Positions 33,472-42,105 of a DNA stretch of 64,000 nt are shown here, in pieces; positions within the stretch are counted from its first letter, which is position 1; every line of letters starts with the position of its first letter. Below the pieces are notes generated by a model, which saw nothing but the letters and a program-made list of their open reading frames with translations, made no database searches and was not told the origin of the DNA. The translations under genes and the position numbers were made by a program. Source of the DNA: Chitinophaga sp. CB10 (GTDB lineage Bacteria; Bacteroidota; Bacteroidia; Chitinophagales; Chitinophagaceae); assembly GCA_001870995.2 (NCBI GenBank), contig MLAV02000019.1, positions 1-64,000 on the forward strand, given 5' to 3'.

Positions 33472-34455
33472 TTAACTTACCATCAGGCTACAACCCCTCA
33501 GGGCGGAGTTATCCAGCCGCCCCAGCACTTCAAACCGGCCATCCCCGTGGATTTTACCGATATCCTCCGTGGCAATAAAAGCGCAGGAATATATATTGGC
33601 GAGGTCAATTACATTGATCACACCGGCCCCTTTGCCGGCCCGCAGGTCGAAGGGATCATTTTCATCGCGGAGCAGGATCTTCATCCAGGGCGGGGTCATA
33701 AACAGGCCATTGCCTTTGGAATACGCCTGGGACAGGAGCTCCGTCATCCCGTACTCCGCATGTATCACGTCCACGCCCAAACGTTCTTTCAGGAATTCAT
33801 GCACCTCCTGGCGGGTCCACTCCTCCCGGCGGCCTTTCATACCGCCGGTTTCCATGACGATGGTATGATCCAGGCGGAGCTGATACTTTTCCGCAAAATC
33901 CAGTAACCCGAACGTCACCCCGATCAGCAGCACCTTTTGTTGGCGGGCATTCAGGCTTTGCAGCTCCTGGTATAACTTGTCATGTTCGTAGAGATAGAAA
34001 CCGCTTTCGGGTTTACCGCTGCGTTCTATCATCACCTGCACCATGCGCACCAGCGAGGAATGCTGCCGCTCCAGGTAGGAAGGCAGTAAGCCCACGATCA
34101 CATAATCTTCCACCGGCCCGTAAAACAGTTCAAAGGCCTTCATAAAGCTCTCCGTGTACACGCTGCTATACTTGACCAGGTGCTTGCTGTTGATGGTTTG
34201 GGTAGTACCGCTGCTCTCAAAGATGAGTTCCGGCTGGAAGTCGCCACAAACCACCCGGTGCGTTTTAAAGAACTGTATCGGCAGATAAGGGATGTCCAGT
34301 ATGCCTTTCACCTGTTCCGGCCGCACATGGATCGCGTCCGTATAGGCGCGATAGATAGGATTGGTCCGGTACTGGAAATGAAAAAGCTCCAGGGCTGTAG
34401 CTTCCAGCCCGTCCGGCGTCAAAGAAAATATCTGATCCGTTGATACTCCACTCAT
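33472..34455 (-). CDS. LuxE-like acyl-protein synthetase / adenylate-forming enzyme
   Basis: 327 residues. Resembles the LuxE family: FQYRTNPIYRAY, LPIQFFKTHRVV, the adenylate-binding loop FESSGTTQ, METGGMKGRREEWTR and EYGMTELLSQAY, in the order seen in acyl-AMP-forming enzymes. LuxE activates fatty acids for transfer; Bacteroidota homologues without a lux operon have uncertain substrates. There is no luxCD nearby. It is transcribed alone. Confidence 0.82.
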   Translation of the reverse strand: MSGVSTDQIFSLTPDGLEATALELFHFQYRTNPIYRAYTDAIHVRPEQVKGILDIPYLPIQFFKTHRVVCGDFQPELIFESSGTTQTINSKHLVKYSSVYTESFMKAFELFYGPVEDYVIVGLLPSYLERQHSSLVRMVQVMIERSGKPESGFYLYEHDKLYQELQSLNARQQKVLLIGVTFGLLDFAEKYQLRLDHTIVMETGGMKGRREEWTRQEVHEFLKERLGVDVIHAEYGMTELLSQAYSKGNGLFMTPPWMKILLRDENDPFDLRAGKGAGVINVIDLANIYSCAFIATEDIGKIHGDGRFEVLGRLDNSALRGCSLMVS

Positions 34456-34605
34456 CTGTTTGTTGCTTTAAAACAGCACAAAGGTAGGGAGAAGAATAAA
34501 TTTAGCCGCCGTAAGTAACAATTGGATTAAAAAAACGTTAGTACAACAGTACCCGAACATCCCTGATATATTTGTATATTACTTAAATTAATGTAGGTTT
34601 GTTTT

Positions 34606-35055
34606 ATGAAGAAATTCCTGTTTTTGTTCCTGGTCATAGCCCTGGCAGCCGCCTGTAAAAAGGACTCCTATGGACCTGTACCCATTTTAACATTCGAGGG
34701 GTACACCGTACCTGCTGTAGATTCCAACACCAATTCCTTCGAGGCTATATTCCGGGTTAAAGACGGTGACGGCGATATTGATTCCTCCATTTTTTATACC
34801 ATCCACTATCATATTCCTTCCACACTGGAGGTCCAGGATAATAAAAAAATGCCCGATATCGGCCAGAACGCCGGCAAAAGCGTCAACGCGCAGGTAAGGG
34901 TCACTTTGCAAAAGATCGACTTCCAGCGTTGGGTAGAGCATACCGGCACCCGGCCGGACAGTTTGTGGATGGAAGTATTCGTCCAGGACAGGGCGGGTAA
35001 TATCAGCGATACCATCAAAACCACCAAGATTCCGATTTACAAGCAACAACAGTAA
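34606..35055 (+). CDS. Lipoprotein of unknown function
   Basis: 149 residues. Lipoprotein signal (MKKFLFLFLVIALAAAC, cysteine at 17) followed by KKDSYGP. The mature part is a single beta-rich domain with an acidic KDGDGDIDSS calcium-loop-like stretch. No family was recognised. A strong terminator follows at 35081-35109, so it is monocistronic. Confidence 0.75.
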   Translation: MKKFLFLFLVIALAAACKKDSYGPVPILTFEGYTVPAVDSNTNSFEAIFRVKDGDGDIDSSIFYTIHYHIPSTLEVQDNKKMPDIGQNAGKSVNAQVRVTLQKIDFQRWVEHTGTRPDSLWMEVFVQDRAGNISDTIKTTKIPIYKQQQ

Positions 35056-35080
35056 GCTGTTGCGTTGAGGATAAACGATT

Positions 35081-35109
35081 AAAACGCCGCCTTAGCGCGG
35101 CGTTTTTTT
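35081..35109 (+). terminator. Rho-independent terminator after the lipoprotein gene
   Basis: AACGCCGC pairs with GCGGCGTT across a 6-base loop, with A residues before and seven T residues after, giving a strong structure that can act on both strands. Confidence 0.88.
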
Positions 35110-35196
35110 ATGGCCGGCGAAAAAATATGCCTGCCGCCTCCCTGCGGCGTCTATTTTATCCTTAAATTACCACCTTGTACACCATATATTTCCGCG

Positions 35197-36735
35197 ATGA
35201 ATAAAATAGAAGAACTACAGACCAGGATAGCCGAAGCCATGTTAGGCGGCGGTGAAGTTAGAATTGCTTCCCAGCACAAAAAGGGTAAACTGACAGCCCG
35301 GGAAAGGCTGCAGCTCCTGATGGACGAAGGTTCCTTCGAAGAACTGGACATGCTGGTGACCAACCGTAACAAAGGGATGACCACCGAACAGGAACAATTT
35401 CCCGGCGATGGCGTGGTAACCGGCTACGGTACCATCAATGGCCGGCTGGTATATGTATTTTCGCAGGATTTCACCGTTTACGGCGGCAGCCTGTCCGAAC
35501 CCCATGCCCGCAAGATTTGCAAGGTGATGGACCTCGCCATGGAAAACGGCGCGCCGGTGATTGGGCTGAACGACAGCGGCGGCGCGCGCATACAGGAAGG
35601 GGTGGTGAGCCTCGGCGGCTATGCCGACATCTTTTACCGGAACACCCGGGCTTCCGGCGTGATCCCGCAGATCAGCGCCATCATGGGCCCCTGCGCCGGC
35701 GGCGCCGTGTACTCCCCTGCTATTACGGACTTCATCCTCATGGTGGAGCAAACTTCCTATATGTTTGTGACCGGCCCTAACGTGGTGAAGACCGTGACCC
35801 ATGAGGAAGTAACTTCCGAAGAGCTGGGCGGGGCGCAAACCCACGCCACCAAAAGCGGGGTTACCCATTTTGCCTGCGCCAACGAGGTGGAATGCATCCA
35901 GAACATCCGGACCTTACTCAGCTATATCCCGCAAAACTGCGAAGAAACCGCACCCGTGTACCCGTACACGTTAGGAAATGAGACGAGGGAGAAGTTAAAC
36001 ACGCTGATCCCCGCTAACCCTAACCAGCCTTATGATATGAAGGAGGTGATTGCCGAATTAACGGATGCGGACAGCTTTTTTGAAGTGCATAAAGACTTTG
36101 CAGAAAACATTATCGTAGGCTTTGCCCGCATTGCAGGCCGCAGCATTGGCATTGTAGCCAACCAGCCGGCGCACCTGGCCGGGGTGCTGGATATCCACGC
36201 TTCGGTAAAAGGGGCGCGGTTTACCCGCTTCTGCGACGCGTTTAACGTGCCGCTGCTGGTACTGGTGGATGTGCCGGGCTTCCTCCCGGGTACGGACCAG
36301 GAGTGGAACGGCATCATTACCAACGGCGCCAAACTGCTCTTTGCCCTCAGCGAGGCCACCGTGCCCAAGCTCACCGTTACGACCCGCAAGGCTTACGGCG
36401 GCGCTTACTGCGTGATGAACTCCAAGCACATCGGGGCGGACCTCAACTTCGCCTTCCCGCAGGCGGAAATTGCCGTAATGGGCGCTAAAGGAGCGGTAGA
36501 GATTATTTATAAGAAAGAAATTGACGCCGCGCCGGACCCGGAAGCACGGATGAATGAACTGGTTAAAGAGTACACCGACCGATTCGCAAACCCTTACCTG
36601 GCGGCGGAAAAAGGCTATATCGACGAGGTCGTGGAGCCGGCCCGGACCAGGGAAAAACTGATCAAAGGTTTTAAAATGCTCGAAAATAAAGTAGTAAACA
36701 TGCCCAGAAAAAAGCACGGCAATATACCTTTGTAG
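35197..36735 (+). CDS. Acyl-CoA carboxylase beta (carboxyltransferase) subunit, PccB-like
   Basis: 512 residues from MNKIEELQTR; an ATG at 35110 inside the terminator tail is rejected. Both halves of the carboxyltransferase fold are present: GLNDSGGARIQEG and MGPCAGGAVYSPA in the N-domain, VDVPGFLPGTDQEWNG and KAYGGAYCVM in the C-domain. It transfers carboxyl from biotin to propionyl-CoA or a similar acyl-CoA, contributing to methylmalonyl-CoA metabolism. The biotin carboxylase/carrier subunit is not in this window. The acyl substrate is inferred from family. Confidence 0.93.
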   Translation: MNKIEELQTRIAEAMLGGGEVRIASQHKKGKLTARERLQLLMDEGSFEELDMLVTNRNKGMTTEQEQFPGDGVVTGYGTINGRLVYVFSQDFTVYGGSLSEPHARKICKVMDLAMENGAPVIGLNDSGGARIQEGVVSLGGYADIFYRNTRASGVIPQISAIMGPCAGGAVYSPAITDFILMVEQTSYMFVTGPNVVKTVTHEEVTSEELGGAQTHATKSGVTHFACANEVECIQNIRTLLSYIPQNCEETAPVYPYTLGNETREKLNTLIPANPNQPYDMKEVIAELTDADSFFEVHKDFAENIIVGFARIAGRSIGIVANQPAHLAGVLDIHASVKGARFTRFCDAFNVPLLVLVDVPGFLPGTDQEWNGIITNGAKLLFALSEATVPKLTVTTRKAYGGAYCVMNSKHIGADLNFAFPQAEIAVMGAKGAVEIIYKKEIDAAPDPEARMNELVKEYTDRFANPYLAAEKGYIDEVVEPARTREKLIKGFKMLENKVVNMPRKKHGNIPL

Positions 36736-36750
36736 TATCGTTGGCGGTTA

Positions 36751-36787
36751 CCACCGCAGGAATGCGCTTCAGCCGATCCTGCGGTGG
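36751..36787. terminator. 11-bp perfect hairpin between carboxylase and UbiA-like genes
   Basis: CCACCGCAGGA (36751-36761) pairs exactly with TCCTGCGGTGG (36777-36787). There is no T-tract, so it could be a partial terminator, a processing site or an attenuator. Confidence 0.45.
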
Positions 36788-36805
36788 CAATAAACTAAAA
36801 ATGGC

Positions 36806-37657
36806 ATGGTGCAAAAGCTGCTGAACTTCTTCGTATATACTTCCGTTTACATTACCGCCTGTGCGCTGGTGATGATCTGGCAAACCAACTACCTGCTGGG
36901 CCTCCACTACAGGCAAACCGAGTACTACCTCTTCGTACTGTTTTCCACCATTTGCAGCTATAATTTTCACTGGTACCTGACGCCGGACTCGCCGGAAAGC
37001 CATTCCGAAAGGGTGCGCTGGGGCGGCCGGAACCGCTGGCTCATGATGACGCTCTGCGTGCTGGCGGGCTTCGGGGCGGCCTGGTATTTCTGGGAGCTGA
37101 AGGCCCACTGGCTGGAAATTGCCGGCGCGGTGTTCCTCACCTTCCTGTACTCGGCTCCTAAAGTGCCACATCCTTCCCTGCGCTGGTTGAGTAAAATCGC
37201 TATTGGCAAGACGTTATTTCTCACGTTTGTGTGGACCTACGTTACCACGGTCCTGCCCGCGCTGATAGCTGACAATGCGCCAGCGCTGCCTGCTGTACTG
37301 TTTACCCTTCACCGCTTTGCCCTGATCTATGCGATCTGTATTTTGTTTGACCGCCGGGATATTGAGGAAGATAAGAAGGCCGGCATCCGCAGCCTGATCA
37401 CGCACCTGCCTAATGCGCAACTCCGGAAAGTCTATTACGGTTCCTTGCTGCTGGCCCTTTTCAGCGCGCTGGGCCTCTACCCCTATACGGACCTGCCGGC
37501 CGTGCTTAGCCTGCTCATTGCCGTGGGCGCAACGGCGCTGATCACCCGCAAGGCCTGGGAGGACAATGCCGACTACCTCTACTACGTAGTGCTGGACGGG
37601 TTCATGATGCTTTCCGCCTTACTGCACCTGGGATACGTCTGCTTTTTCGCAAAATAA
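36806..37657 (+). CDS. UbiA-like membrane protein
   Basis: 283 residues, about eight or nine hydrophobic spans. FDRRDIEEDKKAGIRSL resembles the second aspartate-rich motif of UbiA prenyltransferases; the first motif is less clear (CSYNFHWYLTPDSPE). Such proteins attach prenyl groups to aromatic acceptors in quinone or related lipid biosynthesis. The prenyl acceptor is unknown, and the weak first motif leaves the assignment at family level. It follows the carboxylase gene after a hairpin. Confidence 0.65.
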   Translation: MVQKLLNFFVYTSVYITACALVMIWQTNYLLGLHYRQTEYYLFVLFSTICSYNFHWYLTPDSPESHSERVRWGGRNRWLMMTLCVLAGFGAAWYFWELKAHWLEIAGAVFLTFLYSAPKVPHPSLRWLSKIAIGKTLFLTFVWTYVTTVLPALIADNAPALPAVLFTLHRFALIYAICILFDRRDIEEDKKAGIRSLITHLPNAQLRKVYYGSLLLALFSALGLYPYTDLPAVLSLLIAVGATALITRKAWEDNADYLYYVVLDGFMMLSALLHLGYVCFFAK

Positions 37658-37659
37658 TT

Positions 37660-37667
37660 TACATTTG
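37660..37667 (+). promoter_or_regulatory. -7 box upstream of the M42 peptidase gene
   Basis: TACATTTG matches TAnnTTTG and lies 23 bases before the ATG at 37691, just after the UbiA-like stop. No clear -33 box was seen. Confidence 0.4.
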
Positions 37668-37690
37668 TCCGATCACAAATCTGGAAACAT

Positions 37691-38797
37691 ATGGCTAAGA
37701 AACAGAAATCAATACTGACGAAGGAATCCCTCGCATTCCTGAAAGATTACCTCAACAACCCTTCTCCTACCGGATTTGAAAAGGAAGGACAGAAATTATG
37801 GCTTAAATATATTACTCCCTACATCGATGAACATATCGTAGATGCCTATGGTTCCGTAGTGGGCGTCATTAATCCGAAGGCTCCCTTCAAAGTAGTTATT
37901 GAAGCCCATGCCGATGAGATTTCCTGGTTCGTCAACTACATCTCCCCGGAGGGGCTGATCTATGTGATCCGCAATGGCGGCTCCGACCAGGCCATTGCGC
38001 CTTCCAAAAGAGTGAACATCCATACTGAAAAAGGTATTGTAAAAGCGGTATTCGGCTGGCCGGCTATCCATACCCGCCTCCGCGGGGCTGACGGCAAGGA
38101 GCCGCAACCCAAGGTGGACAACATTTTCCTGGATTGCGGGGCGCGCTCCCGCAAGGAAGTGGAAGACCTGGGCATCCACGTGGGCTGCGTATGCACCTTC
38201 GAGGATGGCTTCGAGGAGCTGAACTACGATTATTTTATTTGTCGCGCTATCGACAACCGCATTGGCGGTTTCATGATCGCTGAAGTGGCCCGCCTGCTGA
38301 AGGAAAAGAAGGCGGAGCTGCCTTTCGGCCTTTACATCGTCAATGCCGTACAGGAAGAAGTAGGGCTGCGCGGCGCGGAAATGATCGCCAAGCGCATTAA
38401 GCCGGATGTGGCGATTATTACAGATGTGACCCACGATACCACCACCCCGATGATCAACAAAAATATCGAAGGGGAGATCAAATGCGGCGCCGGCCCCAGC
38501 ATTACTTACGGCCCGGCGGTGCACAACATCCTGCGGGACCTGATCATCAAAACCGCGAAGAAAAACGAGATTCCTTACCAGCTCCATGCCGTGAGCCGCA
38601 GCACCGGTACAGATACGGACGCATTTGCGTATTCCAATGACGGCACCCCGTCTGCCCTGATCAGCCTGCCCCTGCGCTACATGCACACTACCGTGGAAAT
38701 GGTGAAGAAAGACGATATTGAAAACACCATTCAGCTGATTTATCAGACGCTGTTGAATATTACGCCAAAAACGAATTTCAACTACCTGAAAGCATAA
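37691..38797 (+). CDS. M42-family metallopeptidase (aminopeptidase)
   Basis: 368 residues, soluble. Metal ligands and catalytic residues of the M42 fold appear in order: EAHADEISW, IFLDCGARS, CRAIDNRIGG, VQEEVGLRGAE (catalytic glutamate), ITDVTHDTT and the late RYMHTTVEM. These enzymes remove N-terminal residues from peptides, often as large tetrahedral cytoplasmic assemblies. A terminator follows at 38849. Confidence 0.93.
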   Translation: MAKKQKSILTKESLAFLKDYLNNPSPTGFEKEGQKLWLKYITPYIDEHIVDAYGSVVGVINPKAPFKVVIEAHADEISWFVNYISPEGLIYVIRNGGSDQAIAPSKRVNIHTEKGIVKAVFGWPAIHTRLRGADGKEPQPKVDNIFLDCGARSRKEVEDLGIHVGCVCTFEDGFEELNYDYFICRAIDNRIGGFMIAEVARLLKEKKAELPFGLYIVNAVQEEVGLRGAEMIAKRIKPDVAIITDVTHDTTTPMINKNIEGEIKCGAGPSITYGPAVHNILRDLIIKTAKKNEIPYQLHAVSRSTGTDTDAFAYSNDGTPSALISLPLRYMHTTVEMVKKDDIENTIQLIYQTLLNITPKTNFNYLKA

Positions 38798-38848
38798 ACG
38801 CTGAACGGGACAACAGCGGCATGCCCTAACGGCAGCCTTAAAGAAAAA

Positions 38849-38875
38849 GCGAGGACCTTTGGCCCTCGCTTTTTT
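38849..38875 (+). terminator. Terminator after the M42 peptidase gene
   Basis: GCGAGG (38849-38854) pairs with the CCTCGC within 38864-38869, preceded by A-rich sequence and followed by TTTTTT. Confidence 0.82.
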
Positions 38876-38940
38876 GCGTTGCGCCATCCGCCGGCAAAGA
38901 CGGACAGGCAATGCCCTGCGGCATTAAATCTTTCCCCCCT

Positions 38941-39354
38941 CTATAAAAAAAATTCTACCCCTAATTTGTAACCCTTCATACCCAATCCGCAGATGCTGCC
39001 CACGCATTTGGGAGCGATCATAGAGGTATGCCTGAACTCCTCCCGGGCGTGGATATTGCTGATATGGATTTCCAGCACGGGGGATTTGATAGCGGCAATA
39101 GCGTCGCGAATGGCCACGGAAGTATGGGTATAACCGCCGGCGTTGAGCAGGATGCCATCCGCCGTAAACCCGTTTTCGTGGAGGATATCGATGATGGCGC
39201 CTTCCGAATTGCTTTGGAAGTAGGTAAAGCTTACCTGCGGGAAGCTGGTTTTAAGCTTCTCGAAATAATCCTCGAAAGATTCGTTGCCGTAGATACCCGG
39301 CTCTCTTTTACCCAGGAGATTGAGATTAGGGCCGTTTATAATTACGATTTGCAT
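38941..39354 (-). CDS. aroQ: Type II 3-dehydroquinate dehydratase
   Basis: 137 residues, the usual length for the dodecameric type II enzyme. The motif IINGPNLNLLGKREPGIYG carries the catalytic arginine and tyrosine; EGAIIDILHENGF, NAGGYTHTSVAIRDAI and EIHISNIHAREEFRH complete the active site. It catalyses the third step of the shikimate pathway. Stands upstream of nothing else on its strand; ubiX precedes it by 33 bases and may share its transcript. Confidence 0.96.
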   Translation of the reverse strand: MQIVIINGPNLNLLGKREPGIYGNESFEDYFEKLKTSFPQVSFTYFQSNSEGAIIDILHENGFTADGILLNAGGYTHTSVAIRDAIAAIKSPVLEIHISNIHAREEFRHTSMIAPKCVGSICGLGMKGYKLGVEFFL

Positions 39355-39387
39355 AATGTAGTGAGATATGTAACTGCACGAAGATAG

Positions 39388-39969
39388 TTATTCGCCTTTA
39401 CTATTACTATCACTTCCCCAGCGGTAGGTGTTGATGGTGATCCCTGCCAGGTCCAGCACACGGTCGACCACCGTAGCTGCCACCTCTTCGATGGTAGCGG
39501 GGAGGCTGTAATAGGAAGGAGTGGCGGGGCAGATAATACCGCCGGCGAGGGTCACCGCCTCCATATTGCGTATATGCATGAGGTTATAGGGCGTTTCCCG
39601 GATCACGCAGATCAGGCGGCGCCGTTCTTTTAGTACCACATCGGCGGCGCGGGTGATCAGGTCATTGGAGATCCCGGTGGCAATGCGGCCCAGGGTACCC
39701 ATGGAGCAGGGGATGATGATCATGGTATTGAACCTGCCGGAGCCGGAGGCAAAAGGCGCATGAAAATCCTGCTGGGTATAGCATTTAAAAGGGATATCCT
39801 GGTATTCATTATTGTTCAGTTCCGTTTGCCATACTGTTTTGGCGTTTTCTGTGAGTACAACAGCCACTTCATCCAGCTGTTCCTTACAGGCGGCGAGCTT
39901 ATTGAGCAGCTGCCGCGCGTAAATGGAGCCGCTGGCCCCGGTAACAGCTACAACTATACGATGCTTCAT
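39388..39969 (-). CDS. ubiX: Flavin prenyltransferase UbiX
   Basis: 193 residues. FMN-binding VTGASGSIYARQLL at the N-terminus, IIIPCSMGTLGRIATGISNDLITRAADVVLKERRRL in the centre and RETPYNLMHIRNM, all typical of UbiX/Pad1. The enzyme makes prenylated FMN for UbiD-type decarboxylases; no ubiD is in this window. It lies 33 bases upstream of aroQ. Confidence 0.94.
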   Translation of the reverse strand: MKHRIVVAVTGASGSIYARQLLNKLAACKEQLDEVAVVLTENAKTVWQTELNNNEYQDIPFKCYTQQDFHAPFASGSGRFNTMIIIPCSMGTLGRIATGISNDLITRAADVVLKERRRLICVIRETPYNLMHIRNMEAVTLAGGIICPATPSYYSLPATIEEVAATVVDRVLDLAGITINTYRWGSDSNSKGE

Positions 39970-40019
39970 GTGGCAAAGCTAGTTAAAGTTCGGGAATCGG
40001 GCGGCGGAGGGGCAGGGAT

Positions 40020-40050
40020 AAAAAAAGTCCTGCCATGGTAGCGGCAGGAC
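40020..40050 (-). terminator. Terminator of the ytxJ transcript
   Basis: GTCCTGCC (40027-40034) pairs with GGCAGGAC (40043-40050); minus-strand reading continues into seven T residues (A-run at 40020-40026). Confidence 0.85.
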
Positions 40051-40077
40051 CTGTTATACTATCTAAAAGAAATATAC

Positions 40078-40407
40078 TTACGCGGCGTGGCTGACGATAT
40101 CTTCCATACGGATGCCGTTGTGGCTTTCATCGTAGATGCATTTGCCGTTACGGATCAGTAAAACCTGCGGAGATTCATGAGGTACGTTGTACATTGACTC
40201 AATAGCGTTGGAAACGGAGCGGTAGCTGATCAGATCCAGGTAGTAAAAAGTTATCCCCTGAGGCGCTTCAGCGCGTTCCAGCCTGGATTTGGCCATAGAA
40301 CTGATAGAGCAGCGGGTGCTGTGCTTGAAAATGACAATCGTCTGTTCAGCGGAGGCAGCATTGATTTCCTGCAGTTGTTCCTCGTTGGTTAACTGTTTCC
40401 AATTCAT
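40078..40407 (-). CDS. ytxJ: Bacillithiol-associated redox protein YtxJ
   Basis: 109 residues with a thioredoxin-like fold and the single-cysteine YtxJ signature FKHSTRCSISSMAK (C33). Family members are monothiol bacilliredoxin candidates that remove bacillithiol from proteins. Its start is 4 bases after the stop of a short lipoprotein gene, so the two form a transcript from the promoter at 40657-40686. Confidence 0.9.
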   Translation of the reverse strand: MNWKQLTNEEQLQEINAASAEQTIVIFKHSTRCSISSMAKSRLERAEAPQGITFYYLDLISYRSVSNAIESMYNVPHESPQVLLIRNGKCIYDESHNGIRMEDIVSHAA

Positions 40408-40411
40408 CTGA

Positions 40412-40570
40412 TTAGCAGTGCTTTATTTGTTCTGTGCCTGGCGGAACCGGAGCCATGCCCATTCCTCTCATCGGGCAACCCAGTTTCTGATGCGTAGCAC
40501 AGGAAGTTAAGAAAGCTACAAAGATAAATAACAGAGCGGTGCAGCCCAAAATTCTGTAGTTAGATTTCAT
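40412..40570 (-). CDS. Very small putative lipoprotein
   Basis: 52 residues. N-terminus MKSNYRILGCTALLFIFV, then the lipobox FLTSC (cysteine at 24) and a short mature part with GCPMRGMGMAP. Its length, lipobox and a 4-base gap to ytxJ support translation, and it has a promoter about 90 bases upstream. No function is known; the mature peptide is only about 29 residues, with two cysteines besides the lipidated one. It resembles the many very small lipoproteins of Bacteroidota. Confidence 0.65.
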   Translation of the reverse strand: MKSNYRILGCTALLFIFVAFLTSCATHQKLGCPMRGMGMAPVPPGTEQIKHC

Positions 40571-40656
40571 GATGGGAGTTTTAATAAGTTATAACGAATT
40601 TTCACAGGAAATATGATACGACCTCTTTTTTAATCGTCTTTTGTAACGTTATTTTG

Positions 40657-40686
40657 CAAAGATAAAAAATATATTACAAAAAACAA
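40657..40686 (-). promoter_or_regulatory. Promoter of the small-lipoprotein/ytxJ operon
   Basis: Minus strand: TTG (40684-40686), a 19-base spacer and TATCTTTG (40657-40664). Both boxes fit the Bacteroidota consensus. The 5' leader would be about 80 bases. Confidence 0.6.
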
Positions 40687-40719
40687 CACTATATATCCGG
40701 TAGTGGCCTGAATGACGCT

Positions 40720-42078
40720 ATGACAAAAGTACATTTTATTGCGATTGGAGGAAGTGTGATGCACCAGCTGGCAATAGCCCTGAAAATCAAAGGCTATGCA
40801 GTCAGCGGCAGTGATGATGAGATATATGAACCCGCCCTCACGAACCTCCGCCATGCCGGCATTTTGCCCGCCTCCTTCGGCTGGGATGCCAGTCGCATCA
40901 CACCGGATATAGACGCTGTGATCCTCGGGATGCATGCCCGGGAAGAAAACCCGGAGCTGATCCGCGCCCGGGAGCTGAACCTGAAGATTTATTCCTTCCC
41001 TGAATACATATACCAGGAGAGTAAAAATAAGACGCGTGTAGCCGTTGGCGGTAGTCACGGTAAAACCACGACCACCGCTATGATCATGCACGTGCTGCAA
41101 CATAGCCAAAAACAATTCGATTACCTGGTGGGCGCCAGGCTGGAAGGCTTTCCGCAGTCCGTCAACATTACGGACGCGCCGGTCATTGTGTGCGAGGCGG
41201 ATGAATATCCTGCTTCCGTGATTGAGAAAAGGCCGAAGTTCCACTTCCTGCACCCGCAGATTGCCGTGCTGACGGGCATTGCCTGGGATCATATCAACGT
41301 GTTTCCCACGTATGAGATTTACAAGGAGCAGTTTGCCATCTTCATCCGGCAGATGGAAGCCGGCGCGGTGCTGATATACAACAGCAGCGATACGGAATTA
41401 TCGGACCTGGTGGCCAAAGAAGGCCGTCATTTGCGGCTCGTGCCCTATATCATGCCGATTCATATGATCCGCAATGGGGTGACGCGGGTATTTTTTGACG
41501 AAGGCTATGCCGACCTGGAAGTATTTGGGGGGCATAACCTCCTGAACATGCACGCGGCCAAGCTGGTATGCAATGAGCTGGGCATTTCCGACGAAGCCTT
41601 CCTGGAAGGTATCGCTTCCTTTAAAGGGGCGGCCAAACGGCTGGAGCTGGTGGCGAAGAATGAGCGCAGCGCTATTTACCGCGACTTTGCCCATGCCCCC
41701 TCCAAGGTGAAAGCCACCATGGAGGCCGTAAGGCAGCAATACCCCGACCGTAAACTGATTGCAGTGCTGGAACTGCATACCTATAGCAGCCTGAATGCCG
41801 AATTCCTGACCCAGTATGAAGGGGCTATGGCCCCGGCGGATATTGCCGGCGTGTTCTACAGCAAGCATGCTTTGGAGATCAAACGCATGCCCGACCTGGA
41901 CCCTGAATTGGTAAGGATGCGCTTTGGCAGGAAAGATCTCCATATCTTTACAGACCGGCCCGCTTTTGAAGCCTTCCTGGATGCGCAGCAGTATGATCAT
42001 ACCAATCTGCTCCTGATGAGTTCAGGTACTTATGACGGTATCGACTTTAACAGCCTGGCGCGACTGCTGGAAAAATAA
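40720..42078 (+). CDS. mpl: Mur ligase, Mpl-like (UDP-N-acetylmuramate:tripeptide ligase)
   Basis: 452 residues. N-terminal Rossmann domain (IAIGGSVMHQLAIALK), central ATP-binding domain with P-loop GGSHGKTTTTAM and EADEYPAS, and a C-terminal ligase domain (FAHAPSKVKATMEAVR). It matches the Mpl branch, which reattaches recycled tripeptide to UDP-MurNAc, better than MurC because of the short domain arrangement and the ARELNLKIYSFPEYIYQES segment. Assigned by motif only. Divergent from the ytxJ operon. Confidence 0.85.
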   Translation: MTKVHFIAIGGSVMHQLAIALKIKGYAVSGSDDEIYEPALTNLRHAGILPASFGWDASRITPDIDAVILGMHAREENPELIRARELNLKIYSFPEYIYQESKNKTRVAVGGSHGKTTTTAMIMHVLQHSQKQFDYLVGARLEGFPQSVNITDAPVIVCEADEYPASVIEKRPKFHFLHPQIAVLTGIAWDHINVFPTYEIYKEQFAIFIRQMEAGAVLIYNSSDTELSDLVAKEGRHLRLVPYIMPIHMIRNGVTRVFFDEGYADLEVFGGHNLLNMHAAKLVCNELGISDEAFLEGIASFKGAAKRLELVAKNERSAIYRDFAHAPSKVKATMEAVRQQYPDRKLIAVLELHTYSSLNAEFLTQYEGAMAPADIAGVFYSKHALEIKRMPDLDPELVRMRFGRKDLHIFTDRPAFEAFLDAQQYDHTNLLLMSSGTYDGIDFNSLARLLEK

Positions 42079-42105
42079 TAGCTTACAATATTTAAAAAAC
42101 ATATA

